Assembly: GCA_041389525.1 (NCBI GenBank)
Contig: JAWKRR010000028.1
Location: 1-64,000 of the forward strand
Length of the DNA: 64,000 nucleotides
Reading direction: 5' to 3'
Source of the DNA: JACKFB01 sp041389525
GTDB taxonomy: Bacteria; Myxococcota_A; UBA9042; PHBI01; JACKFB01
The position numbers and the translations under genes were made by a program. The notes beneath the pieces are model-generated. The model ran no database searches. It was not told where the DNA came from and saw nothing but the letters and a program-made list of their open reading frames with translations. Positions 7,671 through 17,241 of this stretch are shown piece after piece (the first letter of the stretch is position 1; each line of letters opens with the position of its first letter).

Positions 7671-9764
7671 ATGTCGCAAATCGATAAAACACCAGGATCT
7701 GACGCCCCCGACACCGACGGGCTGACCCCCGTCGAGGTGCAGGAGGAGGTCGAGCTGCTCAAGGTGGTTCGGGCGAACATCGCGCGCTTGGACTCCGCGC
7801 CCGCGGCACCCGACCACGACAAGCGGCTGCTCGAGCTGCGGGACTCGCTCAACGAGGAGCGGCTCAACGAGGACGTCGCCAGCATCCTCGAGGAGATGGA
7901 CCGGCTCGCGGCGCTGCGCGCGCAGCAGCAGACCTCGATGCAGGGCAAGATCGACGCCGACAGCCCCTACTTCGGGCACCTGGTGGTCGACGACGACCAC
8001 GGCCGCCGCTCGGTGCTCATCGGGAAGGAGACCTTCCTGTCGGACCGGATCCGCATCGTCGATTGGCGCAACGCCCCCATCAGCCGGATCTTCTACCAGT
8101 ACTCCGAAGGCGACGAGTACGACCTCGAGATCGCCGACCGCGACGTGTCGGGCGAGGTGCTGGTGCGCCGCACGCTGGCCATCTCCGGCGGCGAGCTGCG
8201 GCGCGTGGGGACCGACGACGCGACCTGGGTGCGGACGGCGGCCGGCGCGTGGGAGGACCTGCGCGAGCGCGAGGCGCGGCTGGCGGGCGGCGCGGGCTCA
8301 GCCGTGCGCCCCTCGAACCTCGGGACGGGCGCGGCCAGCGGGCGTCAGGACAAGCACCTGCCCGACATCGCCTCGCTGCTTGACCCTGAGCAGTTCCGCC
8401 TCATCACGCGCCCGGACGCCGGCGTGGTCGCGATCCAGGGCAGCGCCGGCAGCGGCAAGACCACGGTGGGCCTGCACCGCATCGCGTATCTGGCCTTCAA
8501 ATCGCCGGAGACCTTCCGCCCCCAGCGCATGATGGTGGTCGTCTATTCGCGGGCGCTGGCCTCGTATATCTCGCAGGTGCTGCCTGCCCTGGGCGTCGAA
8601 GGCGTGCAGGTCGTCCAGTACGACGCGTGGATCGAGCGGGTGCGGCGCGGGCACTACCGCGGGCTGCCCGACGTGTACTCCGACGACACGCCGGGCGTGG
8701 TGAGCCGCTTCAAGACCCACGCTGCGGCGTTGCGGATGCTCGACGAGGTCGGGCGCAAGAGCCGCGGGCAGGACCCGCTGATGGTCTTCGAAGAGACCAT
8801 GACCGACCGCTCGCTCATCGACGACGCGATCCGCCGCTGGGCGCCCGGCGAGTTCAGCGAGGAGCAGGCCGGCGTCATCCACCGCTGGTGCTCGCTGCAG
8901 CACTTCATCCGCGTCGACGGGCCGGGCCCGACGGGCGCCGACACGCCGAGCCTGGACCGGGAAGACGACACCCTGCTGGTGCGCCTCTACCAGACGATCC
9001 GTGGCTCGCTCATCGCGCCGAACCGCCGGCCCCTGCGCCACGACCACGTCATGGTCGACGAGGCGCAGGACCTCAGCCCGGTCGAGCTGGCCGTCCTCAT
9101 CGACACCGCGGGCGACCGGCGCTCGGTCACCCTCGCCGGCGATGTGGCGCAGAAGGTACACGAGGGCCGCGACTTCCAAGACTGGCGCCACGTCCTCGAC
9201 GCCCTCGAGCTGCCCCACGTCGACGTGTCGCCGCTGCAGGTCAGCTACCGGTCCACGCGCCAGATCATGGAGGTCGCCCACGCCATCCTGGGGCCGCTGG
9301 CGCCCGACGAGATGGCGGCGACCACCCGCGTCGGCGCGCCGGTCGCCCACCTGGCCTTTGGCAGCGAGGGCGAGGCGGTCGCTTGGCTCGCACCCGCGCT
9401 CAGCGACCTGGCGCACCGCGAGCCCCACGCCAACATCGCGCTGCTGACGGCGGATCTCGACGACGCGATCGCTTGGTACCAAGCGCTGGAGCGCGCCGAG
9501 GTCCCCTGGATCAACCTCATCAGCGACCAGGACTTCAGCTTTCGCCCCGGCATCGAGGTCACCGATATTCGGTCCTCCAAGGGCCTTGAGTTCGACTATG
9601 TGGTGCTGCTCGGCGTAGATGGGCCGCGATTCCCCTTGCGGGACGGCGCACGACACCTGCTGCACGTAGGGGCGACTCGCGCCGCACATCAACTTTGGAT
9701 TGTGTCGACGGGGCAGCCCTCGCCGCTGATTCCGGCCGGTCTCCCCGGCCTTCTGGACGGGTGA
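7671..9764 (+). CDS. HelD/UvrD-like superfamily 1 helicase
   Basis: This 697-residue protein has the HelD layout. Residues about 20-90 form an N-terminal coiled coil. A beta-barrel segment with the family signature IRIVDWRNAPISRIFYQYSE follows at 127-146. Walker A is GSAGSGKTT at 257-265, motif II is VDEAQDLS near 462, and late helicase motifs include SYRSTRQIMEVAH and the C-terminal SSKGLEFDYVVLLG and HVGATRA. HelD proteins are known to recycle stalled or hibernating RNA polymerase rather than unwind DNA, so that is the likely role. HrpA starts 3 bases downstream, so the two are probably co-transcribed. The ATG lies 189 bases from a divergent lipoprotein gene. Confidence 0.85.
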   Translation: MSQIDKTPGSDAPDTDGLTPVEVQEEVELLKVVRANIARLDSAPAAPDHDKRLLELRDSLNEERLNEDVASILEEMDRLAALRAQQQTSMQGKIDADSPYFGHLVVDDDHGRRSVLIGKETFLSDRIRIVDWRNAPISRIFYQYSEGDEYDLEIADRDVSGEVLVRRTLAISGGELRRVGTDDATWVRTAAGAWEDLREREARLAGGAGSAVRPSNLGTGAASGRQDKHLPDIASLLDPEQFRLITRPDAGVVAIQGSAGSGKTTVGLHRIAYLAFKSPETFRPQRMMVVVYSRALASYISQVLPALGVEGVQVVQYDAWIERVRRGHYRGLPDVYSDDTPGVVSRFKTHAAALRMLDEVGRKSRGQDPLMVFEETMTDRSLIDDAIRRWAPGEFSEEQAGVIHRWCSLQHFIRVDGPGPTGADTPSLDREDDTLLVRLYQTIRGSLIAPNRRPLRHDHVMVDEAQDLSPVELAVLIDTAGDRRSVTLAGDVAQKVHEGRDFQDWRHVLDALELPHVDVSPLQVSYRSTRQIMEVAHAILGPLAPDEMAATTRVGAPVAHLAFGSEGEAVAWLAPALSDLAHREPHANIALLTADLDDAIAWYQALERAEVPWINLISDQDFSFRPGIEVTDIRSSKGLEFDYVVLLGVDGPRFPLRDGARHLLHVGATRAAHQLWIVSTGQPSPLIPAGLPGLLDG

Positions 9765-9767
9765 TTC

Positions 9768-12620
9768 GTGGCAGGACGCAAGGGCGGCGGCGGCAGAAAA
9801 CGTGGGGACGCACCGAAGGGCCCTGCTCGCGGGGGACCAAGCGGCGGCGGCAGAAGCGGCCCGCCCCGGGGAGACGGCTCGGGCTCGAGCTGGCGGGCTG
9901 ACGATCGGCCCGACTCCGGTTCGGGTGGGCGGCGCGACGGGCGCTCCGGCGGTCGAGGCGACCAGCGCGGCGGCGATCGCTCCCGCGGCGGCGCGCCGTC
10001 TCGTGGGCGCGGCGGCTTCAGCCGGCCCGCACCCATGCCGCGCCCACCACCGCCACCGCCCCCACCGGCGCAGAGCGTCGAGGAGCTCCAGGCCGCCGCG
10101 CGCACCCTGCCGATCTACGAGCACGAGGCGCACATCATCGACACCATCCGGCGGAGCCGCGTCGTGGTCGTCGAGGGCCCGACCGGCTCAGGCAAGACCA
10201 CGCAGCTACCCCGCATCCTGCTGCACGCGGGCCTCGCCGAGACCGGGCAGATCGGCGTCACCCAGCCCCGCCGCATCGCCGCAGTCTCGGTCTCCTGGCG
10301 CATCGCCGCCGAGGAGGGCACGCCGCTCGGCGAGGAGGTGGGCTACGCCATCCGCTTCGACGACATCACCACGCCGACCACCCGCATCAAGGTGATGACC
10401 GACGGGCTGCTGCTTCAGGAAGTGCGCAGCGATCCGCTGTTCAGCGCCTACAGCGTCATCATGGTCGATGAGGCCCACGAGCGGACCCTCAACATCGACG
10501 TCACCCTCGGGCTGCTGCGCCAAGCCATCGAGAAGCGCGACGACCTGCGGGTCATCGTCAGCTCGGCCACCATCGCTCCGGAGATGTTCCAGGACTTCTT
10601 CAAGGACGTCGCCGGCGAGGTCCCGCTGCTCTCCATCGGTGGGCGCACCTTCCCGGTCGAGATCACCCATCGCCCGCCGGTCAGCGACCACCCCGGCGAC
10701 CTCGAGGAGGCCTTCGCCGAGCAGGTCCTCCGCATCCACCGCTCCGGAGAGCCCGGACATATCCTGGGCTTCCTGACCGGCGAGGGCATGATCCACGGGG
10801 TCGAGGACGCCATCCTGCGCCGCCAGCCCGGCAGCGATCTCTTGGTGTTGCCGCTCTACGGACGGCTGACCCGCGAAGAGCAGGAGCGGGTCTTTCTGAC
10901 CTTCCCCGGCAAGCGAAAGGTGGTCCTGGCCACCAACATCGCCGAGACCTCCATCACCATCCCCGACGTGCGCTTCGTCATCGACTCCGGCCTCGCCAAG
11001 GTCCCGCGCGTCAGCGCCCGCACCGGCATCACGACGCTGCTGGAGGAAGGCATCAGCAAGGCCTCGGCCGCTCAGCGCGCGGGTCGCGCCGGCCGCACGG
11101 CGCCGGGCGAGGCCATCCGGCTCTACGACGCCCGCGAGCTCGATCGCCGGCCCGACTTCACCGACGAGGAGATCCTGCGCCTGGACCTCGCCGACGTCTG
11201 CCTGCGCCTCATCGACCACGGCATCCGCGACCTCGAGTCCTTCCCGTTTCCCACGCCGCCGCCTCGCAAAAAGCTGGAAGCGGCGCTGGCGAGGCTGAGC
11301 TTGATGCGCGCCATCGACCGAGATCGGCGGCTCACCTCCATCGGCGAGCGGATGGTGCTCTTCCCGCTCGACCCGTCGCTGTCACGCATGATCGTCGAGG
11401 CCGCCGACAACTTCCCGAAGGTCGTCGACGAGGTCCTGGTCGTCTGCGCCTTCATGAGCGGCCGCCCGCCCTACCTCTTCCCCGCGGGCGAAGAGGTCGA
11501 GGCCCGCGACGGCCACCGCGCCCTGCACCACCCCCTCGGCGACGCGGTGAGCGCGGTGGAGGCGTGGCACCGCTGGCGCACCGCGCGCGACCCCGAGGCC
11601 TTCTGCAAGCACCACTACCTCGACGCGCACGCCATGGGCTTCATCCAGAAGACCCACGCGCAGCTCGTCGAGATCGCCGAGCGACACGGGATCGTGATCG
11701 ACCACGGCGGCGACGTCAGCGGCATCGTGCGCTCGCTGGCCGCCGGGTACGCCGATCGCATCCTGGTCTCCGGCGACGGGCGCGGCTACCAAGGACCCGG
11801 CGAAGACCGCATACACATCCACCCCTCCAGCTCGCTCTTCGGCGCGCGCCACCGCTACGTCGTGGCCACCGAGATCGTCGAGGCCCGCCGCACCTACGCG
11901 CGGCAGGTCTCGTCGCTCAAGCCCGAGTGGATCGCCGAGCTGGACCCCGACGTCGCGCGCAGCGTCGGGATCCGCCCCAAGAAGGGCCGAGATCCCAGCG
12001 GCGCCATCGACCCGGCCACCCTGCCCGTTCAGCTCACCATCGGCTCGGTGATCATCCCGATCACCCTGATCCGGGGCGAGCCGCGACTGGACATCCCCGT
12101 CGAGGCGGTCTCGGCGCTCATCGGCGCGTCCCTGGACGAGGTGCCCGCCCGCGCGCTGACCTGGCGCACGCGCATCTCCACGAACTTCCACCACTTCCTA
12201 CCGGGCACGCCCCTGGGTACGCTGCTGGCGCTGCTGCCCTACGTCCCGCTGCCGGGGCCTGACCAGCGGCTGGAGCGCGAGTCCATCGAGGGCGTCCTGC
12301 TGGAGGCGGACCGAAACCTCCACGGCATCGCGCGCCACCTGGATCGCCTGCTGGCGCCCATGCTGCCGGAGCGCGGCAAGCGCCCGGGCTGGCTTGCCCT
12401 GGTCGCCAATGGCGGCGGCGGCTACTGGTACGAGGTGATGTCGGACTTCCCGGACGCCCTGCAGACCACGGTCGCAGCGCTCGAGGACCTCGCCCACACG
12501 GTGCCGGCCTCCGACCCGCTGGAGGCGCGAATCGACGCGCTGGCTGCCGGGTTGGCCGAGCCGCGAGACGCCATCGAGCGCGCGCTGGCTTCGACCAAAC
12601 CGCACAAAAAGGGCAAGTAG
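9768..12620 (+). CDS. hrpA: HrpA-type DEAH-box ATP-dependent RNA helicase
   Basis: This 950-residue protein has a GTG start. Residues 1-90 are a disordered Gly/Arg/Ser-rich tail with RGG-like repeats, followed by a run of prolines at 92-100. The helicase core has Walker A GPTGSGKTT at 137-145, DEAH motif VDEAHERT near 234-241, SAT at SSATIAPEMF, motif V TNIAETSITIPDVRF and motif VI QRAGRAGR. Winged-helix, ratchet and OB-fold regions of the DEAH family follow, ending in a Lys-rich tail. HrpA helicases rescue collided or stalled ribosomes by mRNA remodelling. HrpB is an alternative, but the C-terminal layout fits HrpA better. The RGG-like tail probably adds RNA affinity and is unusual compared with the E. 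coli protein. Confidence 0.85.
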   Translation: MAGRKGGGGRKRGDAPKGPARGGPSGGGRSGPPRGDGSGSSWRADDRPDSGSGGRRDGRSGGRGDQRGGDRSRGGAPSRGRGGFSRPAPMPRPPPPPPPPAQSVEELQAAARTLPIYEHEAHIIDTIRRSRVVVVEGPTGSGKTTQLPRILLHAGLAETGQIGVTQPRRIAAVSVSWRIAAEEGTPLGEEVGYAIRFDDITTPTTRIKVMTDGLLLQEVRSDPLFSAYSVIMVDEAHERTLNIDVTLGLLRQAIEKRDDLRVIVSSATIAPEMFQDFFKDVAGEVPLLSIGGRTFPVEITHRPPVSDHPGDLEEAFAEQVLRIHRSGEPGHILGFLTGEGMIHGVEDAILRRQPGSDLLVLPLYGRLTREEQERVFLTFPGKRKVVLATNIAETSITIPDVRFVIDSGLAKVPRVSARTGITTLLEEGISKASAAQRAGRAGRTAPGEAIRLYDARELDRRPDFTDEEILRLDLADVCLRLIDHGIRDLESFPFPTPPPRKKLEAALARLSLMRAIDRDRRLTSIGERMVLFPLDPSLSRMIVEAADNFPKVVDEVLVVCAFMSGRPPYLFPAGEEVEARDGHRALHHPLGDAVSAVEAWHRWRTARDPEAFCKHHYLDAHAMGFIQKTHAQLVEIAERHGIVIDHGGDVSGIVRSLAAGYADRILVSGDGRGYQGPGEDRIHIHPSSSLFGARHRYVVATEIVEARRTYARQVSSLKPEWIAELDPDVARSVGIRPKKGRDPSGAIDPATLPVQLTIGSVIIPITLIRGEPRLDIPVEAVSALIGASLDEVPARALTWRTRISTNFHHFLPGTPLGTLLALLPYVPLPGPDQRLERESIEGVLLEADRNLHGIARHLDRLLAPMLPERGKRPGWLALVANGGGGYWYEVMSDFPDALQTTVAALEDLAHTVPASDPLEARIDALAAGLAEPRDAIERALASTKPHKKGK

Positions 12621-12634
12621 CGCCTGACGAAAGG

Positions 12635-12659
12635 GCGGCTCCCCACGCCGGGGAGCCGC
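12635..12659. terminator. bidirectional hairpin between convergent genes
   Basis: A perfect 10-base-pair GC-rich stem (GCGGCTCCCC and its complement) encloses the 5-base loop ACGCC. It lies 15 bases after the hrpA stop and 8 bases before the stop of the convergent gene. There is no U-run on either side, as often in very GC-rich genomes, so function as a terminator is inferred from structure and position. Confidence 0.75.
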
Positions 12660-12666
12660 ACCAGAA

Positions 12667-13395
12667 TCAGTTCAGGTCGCCGTGGTCGTGACCCGCGTGG
12701 TCGTGACCCTCATGGTCGTGGCCCTCGCCGTCCTCGTCGTCCTCCTCGCCGTCGTACACGACGAAGAGGGGGAGGCCGATCTCGATGGCGCGACGGACCT
12801 CGGAGCCCAGGACGTAGAAGGCGTACTTCACCGCGGCGAGCGGGTCGGCCTCCTCGTCGAAGACCGCGTCCTCGGCGGGCTCCTCGAGGCCTTCGAGGCC
12901 CAGGGGACCGGCGAGCAGCTCGAGCTCGGCGGCCAGGGCGGGCAGGCTGCCGACGAGCAGCACGTAACCGTCCTCGTCCTCGGGCGTGTTCCAGGTGGTC
13001 TCGACCAGGCCGTCGATGGCGACGGGCACGTAGGCCGCGTCCCACGCGTGGCTGCTGACGAGCTGCGGCATGATCTCGTCGGGCTCGCGCTCGGCGATCT
13101 GCTCCCAGATCGGGTGGTCGAGCGGGTCCTCGCCGACCTCAAAGCCCTCGAGGGTCCCGTGCAGCGCGTGCCACGCACCGGCCGCCTTCAGGGCGAAGAG
13201 GCAGTGAGCCTCCAGCTCCCAGGCGTCCGACTCGTGATCGGCGTGCGACGCCTCGTCCCAGCTCGCCGGCTCGCCCGTGTGGTCGGCGATGGCCTCCTGC
13301 ACGTCCTCGATGGTCGGCGGCGCGTCCATCTCGGGATCGATCGCCATCTCAAGGAAATGGGCGAAGGGCATGGTCACGACGGAAAAGGTGCTCAT
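12667..13395 (-). CDS. acidic protein with His-rich metal-binding tail, coupled to gpmI
   Basis: This 242-residue cytoplasmic protein is strongly acidic and rich in Trp and Ala. It has no signal peptide or membrane span. The C-terminus carries an Asp/Glu run followed by HDHEGHDHAGHDHG, a tail typical of proteins that bind or deliver Ni, Zn, Co or Mn. Its ATG overlaps the gpmI stop codon (ATGA) and its ribosome site AAGGAGG lies inside the last gpmI codons, so the two are translationally coupled. No family is recognised for the body of the protein. Because cofactor-independent phosphoglycerate mutase needs two Mn ions, a metal-handling role is a plausible inference. The hairpin at 12635-12659 follows it. 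Confidence 0.75.
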   Translation of the reverse strand: MSTFSVVTMPFAHFLEMAIDPEMDAPPTIEDVQEAIADHTGEPASWDEASHADHESDAWELEAHCLFALKAAGAWHALHGTLEGFEVGEDPLDHPIWEQIAEREPDEIMPQLVSSHAWDAAYVPVAIDGLVETTWNTPEDEDGYVLLVGSLPALAAELELLAGPLGLEGLEEPAEDAVFDEEADPLAAVKYAFYVLGSEVRRAIEIGLPLFVVYDGEEDDEDGEGHDHEGHDHAGHDHGDLN

Positions 13396-15119
13396 AGCGC
13401 CTCCTTGGGGGCAATCACGGGTGCGGTGAGGACCGGCCGCTCATAGTCCGCGGGGTGTGCGAAGCCAAGCAGATTCAGACAGGTGGCCGTGAGATTCGCG
13501 AGCCCCGGCGCGGCCACGGTGGGGTCCCAAACGGCCGTCGGCGCGCCGACACAGATGACCGGCACGGGGTTGAGGGTGTGGCTGGTCGACGCCTTGAAAC
13601 CCTCGGGCGAGCTTCCCTTGACCAGCGCGCCGGTCTTCTTGTCGCGCTCGACCATCTGCTCGCAGTTTCCGTGGTCCGCGCAGATCAACAGCACGCCGCC
13701 ACGGGCCAGGACGCCCTTCACGAGGCGGCCGAGCGAGAGGTCCAGGGCCTCCATCGCCATGATGGCGGAGCGCAGCACGCCCGTGTGACCGACCATGTCG
13801 CCGTTGGGGTAGTTGATGCGCACGAAGGCCGGGGCGAACTGGTCGATGTGTTCCAGCGCCGCGTCGGTGATCTCGGCCGCTTTCATCCACGGGCGCTCCC
13901 AGAACTCCACCCGGTCGCTCGGCACCTGCACGTAGCGCTCGAGCTCCGCGTCGAAGGCGCCGGAGCGGTTGCCGTTGAAGAAGTAGGTCACGTGGCCAAA
14001 CTTCTGGGTCTCGCTGACGGCGAGCTGGCGCACCCCGGCGTGGGCCAGATACTCGCCCATCGTGCGCTCGATGACCGGCGGATTCACCAGGTAGCGACTG
14101 GGTAATTGCAGATCGCCGTCGTACTGCATCATCCCGGCGTAGCGCACCGCGGGCACTCGGACGCGCTCGAAGGGAAAGGGGGCACCCGCGGGGGTCTCGA
14201 AGGCGCGCGTCATCTCCACGGCCCGGTCGCCGCGGAAGTTGAAAAAGATGACCGCGTCGCCGTCATTGATCGGCCCCGCCGGCACGCCGTCGCGGAGCAC
14301 GACGAAGGGCGGCAGGTTCTGGTCGATGACGCCGGGCTGCTCGGCGCGGAAGGTGCGCACCGCCTCGGAGACGCTGGCGAATCCGCGGGCGTCGCCCAGG
14401 ACGTGGCTGCGCCAGCCGCGCTCGACGATGCGCCAGTCCGCGTCATAGCGGTCCATGGTGGTGACCATGCGACCGCCGCCCGACGCGAAGGCGACGTCGT
14501 GCCCGGCCGCCTGCAGCGCGGCCACGCGGGCCTCGGCTGGCTCGACGTAGTCCAGGGCGGTCGTCTCACCCACGTCGCGCCCGTCGAGCAGCGCGTGCAG
14601 CCGTATGGATTTCGCGCCGTCCGCGACGGCCCGATCGAGGATCGCGTAGACGTGGTCGAGGTGGCTGTGGACGTTGCCGTCGCTCCACAACCCCATCAGG
14701 TGCAGGGTCCCGCCGCCGCGGCAGGCCTCGAGCAGCCAGCGCCACGTCTCGCCTTCGAAGATGGCGCCTGAGGCGATGGAGCGCCCGACCAGCTTCGAGC
14801 CCTGGTCGAACACGCGGCCAGCCCCCAGCGCGTTGTGGCCGACCTCGCTGTTGCCCATGTCGTCGTCGCTGGGCATCCCGACCGCGCGTCCGTGGGCGCG
14901 CACGCTGCCGACGACCGGCCCCGCCATCAAGGCGTCAAGGACGGGCGTGTGGGCCAGATGCCACGCGTTGCCGGCGTCCGCGGGGCCGAGGCCGACGCCG
15001 TCCATCACGACGAGGCAGACCGGGCCATCGGGGCGCCGCATCGTGGGGTGAGGCGAGAGCGTCAGCGGCTCAGCCGCGGTGTGCGAGGGGCGGCCTGGGG
15101 CGGCCGTGGGCTTGGACAC
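13392..15119 (-). CDS. gpmI: 2,3-bisphosphoglycerate-independent phosphoglycerate mutase
   Basis: This enzyme interconverts 3- and 2-phosphoglycerate in glycolysis and is Mn-dependent. It belongs to the alkaline-phosphatase superfamily. Seen: metal ligand motif CLVVMDGVGLG (Asp40), the catalytic Ser in GNSEVGHN (Ser91), the phosphoglycerate-binding stretch LHALLDGRDV, and the late metal site ICADHGNCE. A GTG start at 15119 has GGAG 5 bases upstream and gives 575 residues. An ATG at 15041 gives 549, nearer the usual length, but lacks a ribosome site, so the start is uncertain. The gene lies 46 bases after a Cys-rich lipoprotein gene and overlaps the His-tailed gene by 4 bases. Confidence 0.93.
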   Translation of the reverse strand: MSKPTAAPGRPSHTAAEPLTLSPHPTMRRPDGPVCLVVMDGVGLGPADAGNAWHLAHTPVLDALMAGPVVGSVRAHGRAVGMPSDDDMGNSEVGHNALGAGRVFDQGSKLVGRSIASGAIFEGETWRWLLEACRGGGTLHLMGLWSDGNVHSHLDHVYAILDRAVADGAKSIRLHALLDGRDVGETTALDYVEPAEARVAALQAAGHDVAFASGGGRMVTTMDRYDADWRIVERGWRSHVLGDARGFASVSEAVRTFRAEQPGVIDQNLPPFVVLRDGVPAGPINDGDAVIFFNFRGDRAVEMTRAFETPAGAPFPFERVRVPAVRYAGMMQYDGDLQLPSRYLVNPPVIERTMGEYLAHAGVRQLAVSETQKFGHVTYFFNGNRSGAFDAELERYVQVPSDRVEFWERPWMKAAEITDAALEHIDQFAPAFVRINYPNGDMVGHTGVLRSAIMAMEALDLSLGRLVKGVLARGGVLLICADHGNCEQMVERDKKTGALVKGSSPEGFKASTSHTLNPVPVICVGAPTAVWDPTVAAPGLANLTATCLNLLGFAHPADYERPVLTAPVIAPKEAL

Positions 15120-15165
15120 GTGGGCTCCGGGCGGGCGGACAGTCGGGACGGTCAGGCGGGCTCGC

Positions 15166-17094
15166 TCAGGGAGCCTTCAGTACGCAGGTGCCGGACTTCG
15201 GCGGCGTGGTGCAGGAGTCGACCCCGCAGGGACACACCGTCGCGCCGACGCAGGTGCGGCTGGGAAGGCAGTCCATGTCGGAGAAGCAGCTCTGGTTGAA
15301 GACCGGGTTGGGGACGCACACCGAGCTGACGTCCAGGACGCAGCCCGTCTTGGTCGCCGCAGAGATGCAGCGCAGGCCGGGCGCGCATCCCAGGTAGCTC
15401 GAGCAGCACTCGCCGCTCTGCGCGTAGGGCGCGCACACGCCGGGCGTGTCCTTGAAGGTGCAGGTGTCGTCGGTCGGGCAGACCTGCAGGCCCTTGCACC
15501 ACTTGCCCGCGCCGCACCCGCTGTGACTCCAGCAGGTGTCGGGCAGCCGCGCGCGGCACACACCCGAGACCGTGCAGTTGGTGCCGTTCACGCACGGGTT
15601 GACCGCGCAGTTCTCGTCCTTGGCGCAGGCGTAGCCGAGGCCGCACTCCGCCCCGGTCAAGCACGGCATGCCGTCGGGCTGCTCGCAGAAGCCGCCGCGG
15701 TTGAAGGTCAACGAGCCGCACGCGAAGAGGCGAACCCCGTTGCACACCAGCCCTGGCGGGCAGTCGTCGTAGTTCCAGCAGGTCTCGCCGTAGATCGGCT
15801 CGGGCACGCAGACCGCGGTGTAGGTGGGCGGGCAGGTGATCTCGGAGCTGGCGTTTCGGCACTGCCAGCCCGGATTGCACTCGCGGTGGCTGTTGCAGCA
15901 CTCGTCTTCGCGCGCCGGCAGCACGCAGCTGCCCGGCTGGTTCGTCTCGGAGCAGCCGGCGGGGTCGGTGCAGATGCGCTCGCTGGCGCAGCGCATGTCG
16001 CTCGGGCAGTCGTCGCCGGACCAGCAGCCCTCGTCGACCTGCTCGACGCAGACGCCCACGGTCGGGGGCGGCGAGTCGATGCAGTAGGCGCGGTCGGGGA
16101 TGACGCAGCGCGTCCCGGCGGCGCAGTCAGCGTCTTTGACGCAGGCCGTCGTGGTCGTCCGGCAGTTCCCGGGCTGGGAGACGCCGGTGGGGCAGAGGCC
16201 GTCGCAGTCGCAGATGATCGCCCCGTCGCACTTGCGCCCGCGCCCGCAGTGGCCGTCGGCGTAGCAGCGATCGCCCCCGGGCTTCACCAAGCAGTTCTTG
16301 CCGTCCACGCACACCGACGAGGACGCGCAATCGTCGACGTCGTCGCAGCATGTGGCGGCCGCGGTACAGACGCCCTCGGTGGTCGGGACCAAGCAGTTCT
16401 CTTTGCCGCAGGGGCACAGGTAGGCCCCTGCGCAGCGCGAGCCCGCCGCGCAGTCCCCGTCGAGCAGGCAGCGCTTGCCGTCGGAGCGCGGCCTGCAGCT
16501 CCCGGCGACGCAGCGGCCCTTGGCCCCGCACTCACCGTCGCTGGCGCAGCACACCCCGGCGACCCCGCACAGGCCCGGCGTCGCAGCACAGCCCGAGATC
16601 CCACACGGGCAGCTCGTCCCACCCTCGCAGATCAGGCCGCCGCTGCATTGCGCGTTCGTCCAGCAGGCGCCGGTCGCCGTGGGCAGCGCGCGGCACTGGC
16701 CCTCGTGGCAGAGCTCGCCCGCCCCGCAGTCGCCGTCGGCGTTGCAGCAGCCCGCGGGGTACGCGCAGCGCCCAGCCTGGGGCACGCAGGCGTCATCGTC
16801 GCAACCGCAGACCACGGCGGCATCGCAGATCTGGCCGCTCGCGCACTCGGCGGCGGCGTAGCACTGGCCGGCCGCGGGCGCGGGCTGACAGCCCCCCTCG
16901 ATGCAGACCTCGCCGAAACCGCAGAGCCCGGACGGGCAGCACCTGTCGCTGGGCGTCGGCCGGGAGGCGTCGGTGTCGCCGGCCACGTCGACGCGCGTCT
17001 CCGCAGCGTCAGCGACGTCCGCGCTCGGCGTCGCGTCACCGCCGCACGCGACCAGCGCGAGGAGTATTCCGGCGATGAGGTTCGTGCTGCGCAA
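15166..17094 (-). CDS. Cys-rich (Dickkopf-like repeat) lipoprotein
   Basis: This is a 642-residue surface protein. I choose a TTG start at 17094: AGGAG (17103-17107) lies 8 bases upstream and translation then gives a compact lipoprotein signal, MRSTNLIAGILLALVAC, with Cys17 as lipid site. The ATG-like start at 17193 would add 33 residues with no such signal. From residue about 40 the protein is a chain of short repeats such as CYAAAECASGQICD and CWSHSGCGAGKWC, each with closely spaced Cys, resembling the Dickkopf N-terminal Cys-rich families annotated in myxobacteria. Such proteins are expected to be exported and disulfide-linked. No catalytic motif is seen. It may be co-transcribed with gpmI downstream. 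Confidence 0.82.
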   Translation of the reverse strand: MRSTNLIAGILLALVACGGDATPSADVADAAETRVDVAGDTDASRPTPSDRCCPSGLCGFGEVCIEGGCQPAPAAGQCYAAAECASGQICDAAVVCGCDDDACVPQAGRCAYPAGCCNADGDCGAGELCHEGQCRALPTATGACWTNAQCSGGLICEGGTSCPCGISGCAATPGLCGVAGVCCASDGECGAKGRCVAGSCRPRSDGKRCLLDGDCAAGSRCAGAYLCPCGKENCLVPTTEGVCTAAATCCDDVDDCASSSVCVDGKNCLVKPGGDRCYADGHCGRGRKCDGAIICDCDGLCPTGVSQPGNCRTTTTACVKDADCAAGTRCVIPDRAYCIDSPPPTVGVCVEQVDEGCWSGDDCPSDMRCASERICTDPAGCSETNQPGSCVLPAREDECCNSHRECNPGWQCRNASSEITCPPTYTAVCVPEPIYGETCWNYDDCPPGLVCNGVRLFACGSLTFNRGGFCEQPDGMPCLTGAECGLGYACAKDENCAVNPCVNGTNCTVSGVCRARLPDTCWSHSGCGAGKWCKGLQVCPTDDTCTFKDTPGVCAPYAQSGECCSSYLGCAPGLRCISAATKTGCVLDVSSVCVPNPVFNQSCFSDMDCLPSRTCVGATVCPCGVDSCTTPPKSGTCVLKAP

Positions 17095-17241
17095 CTTCGG
17101 CTCTCCTGGACATCCGGAGGTGTTCGGCGACCACGACGCGAGCGCCGGCCCCAAGATCCGCGGCAGCATAGCGATCGGGCCTCGACGGGCCAACCGCGTT
17201 CCGCCGAACGAACGGCGCGCAGTCAGCGCGGCCCGCGGAGG

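Noticed and set aside
7482..8000. N-terminal extension of the Ig-like lipoprotein
   Set aside because: It runs antisense into the helD coding region, and the ATG at 7481 has a good ribosome site and a clean lipoprotein signal.
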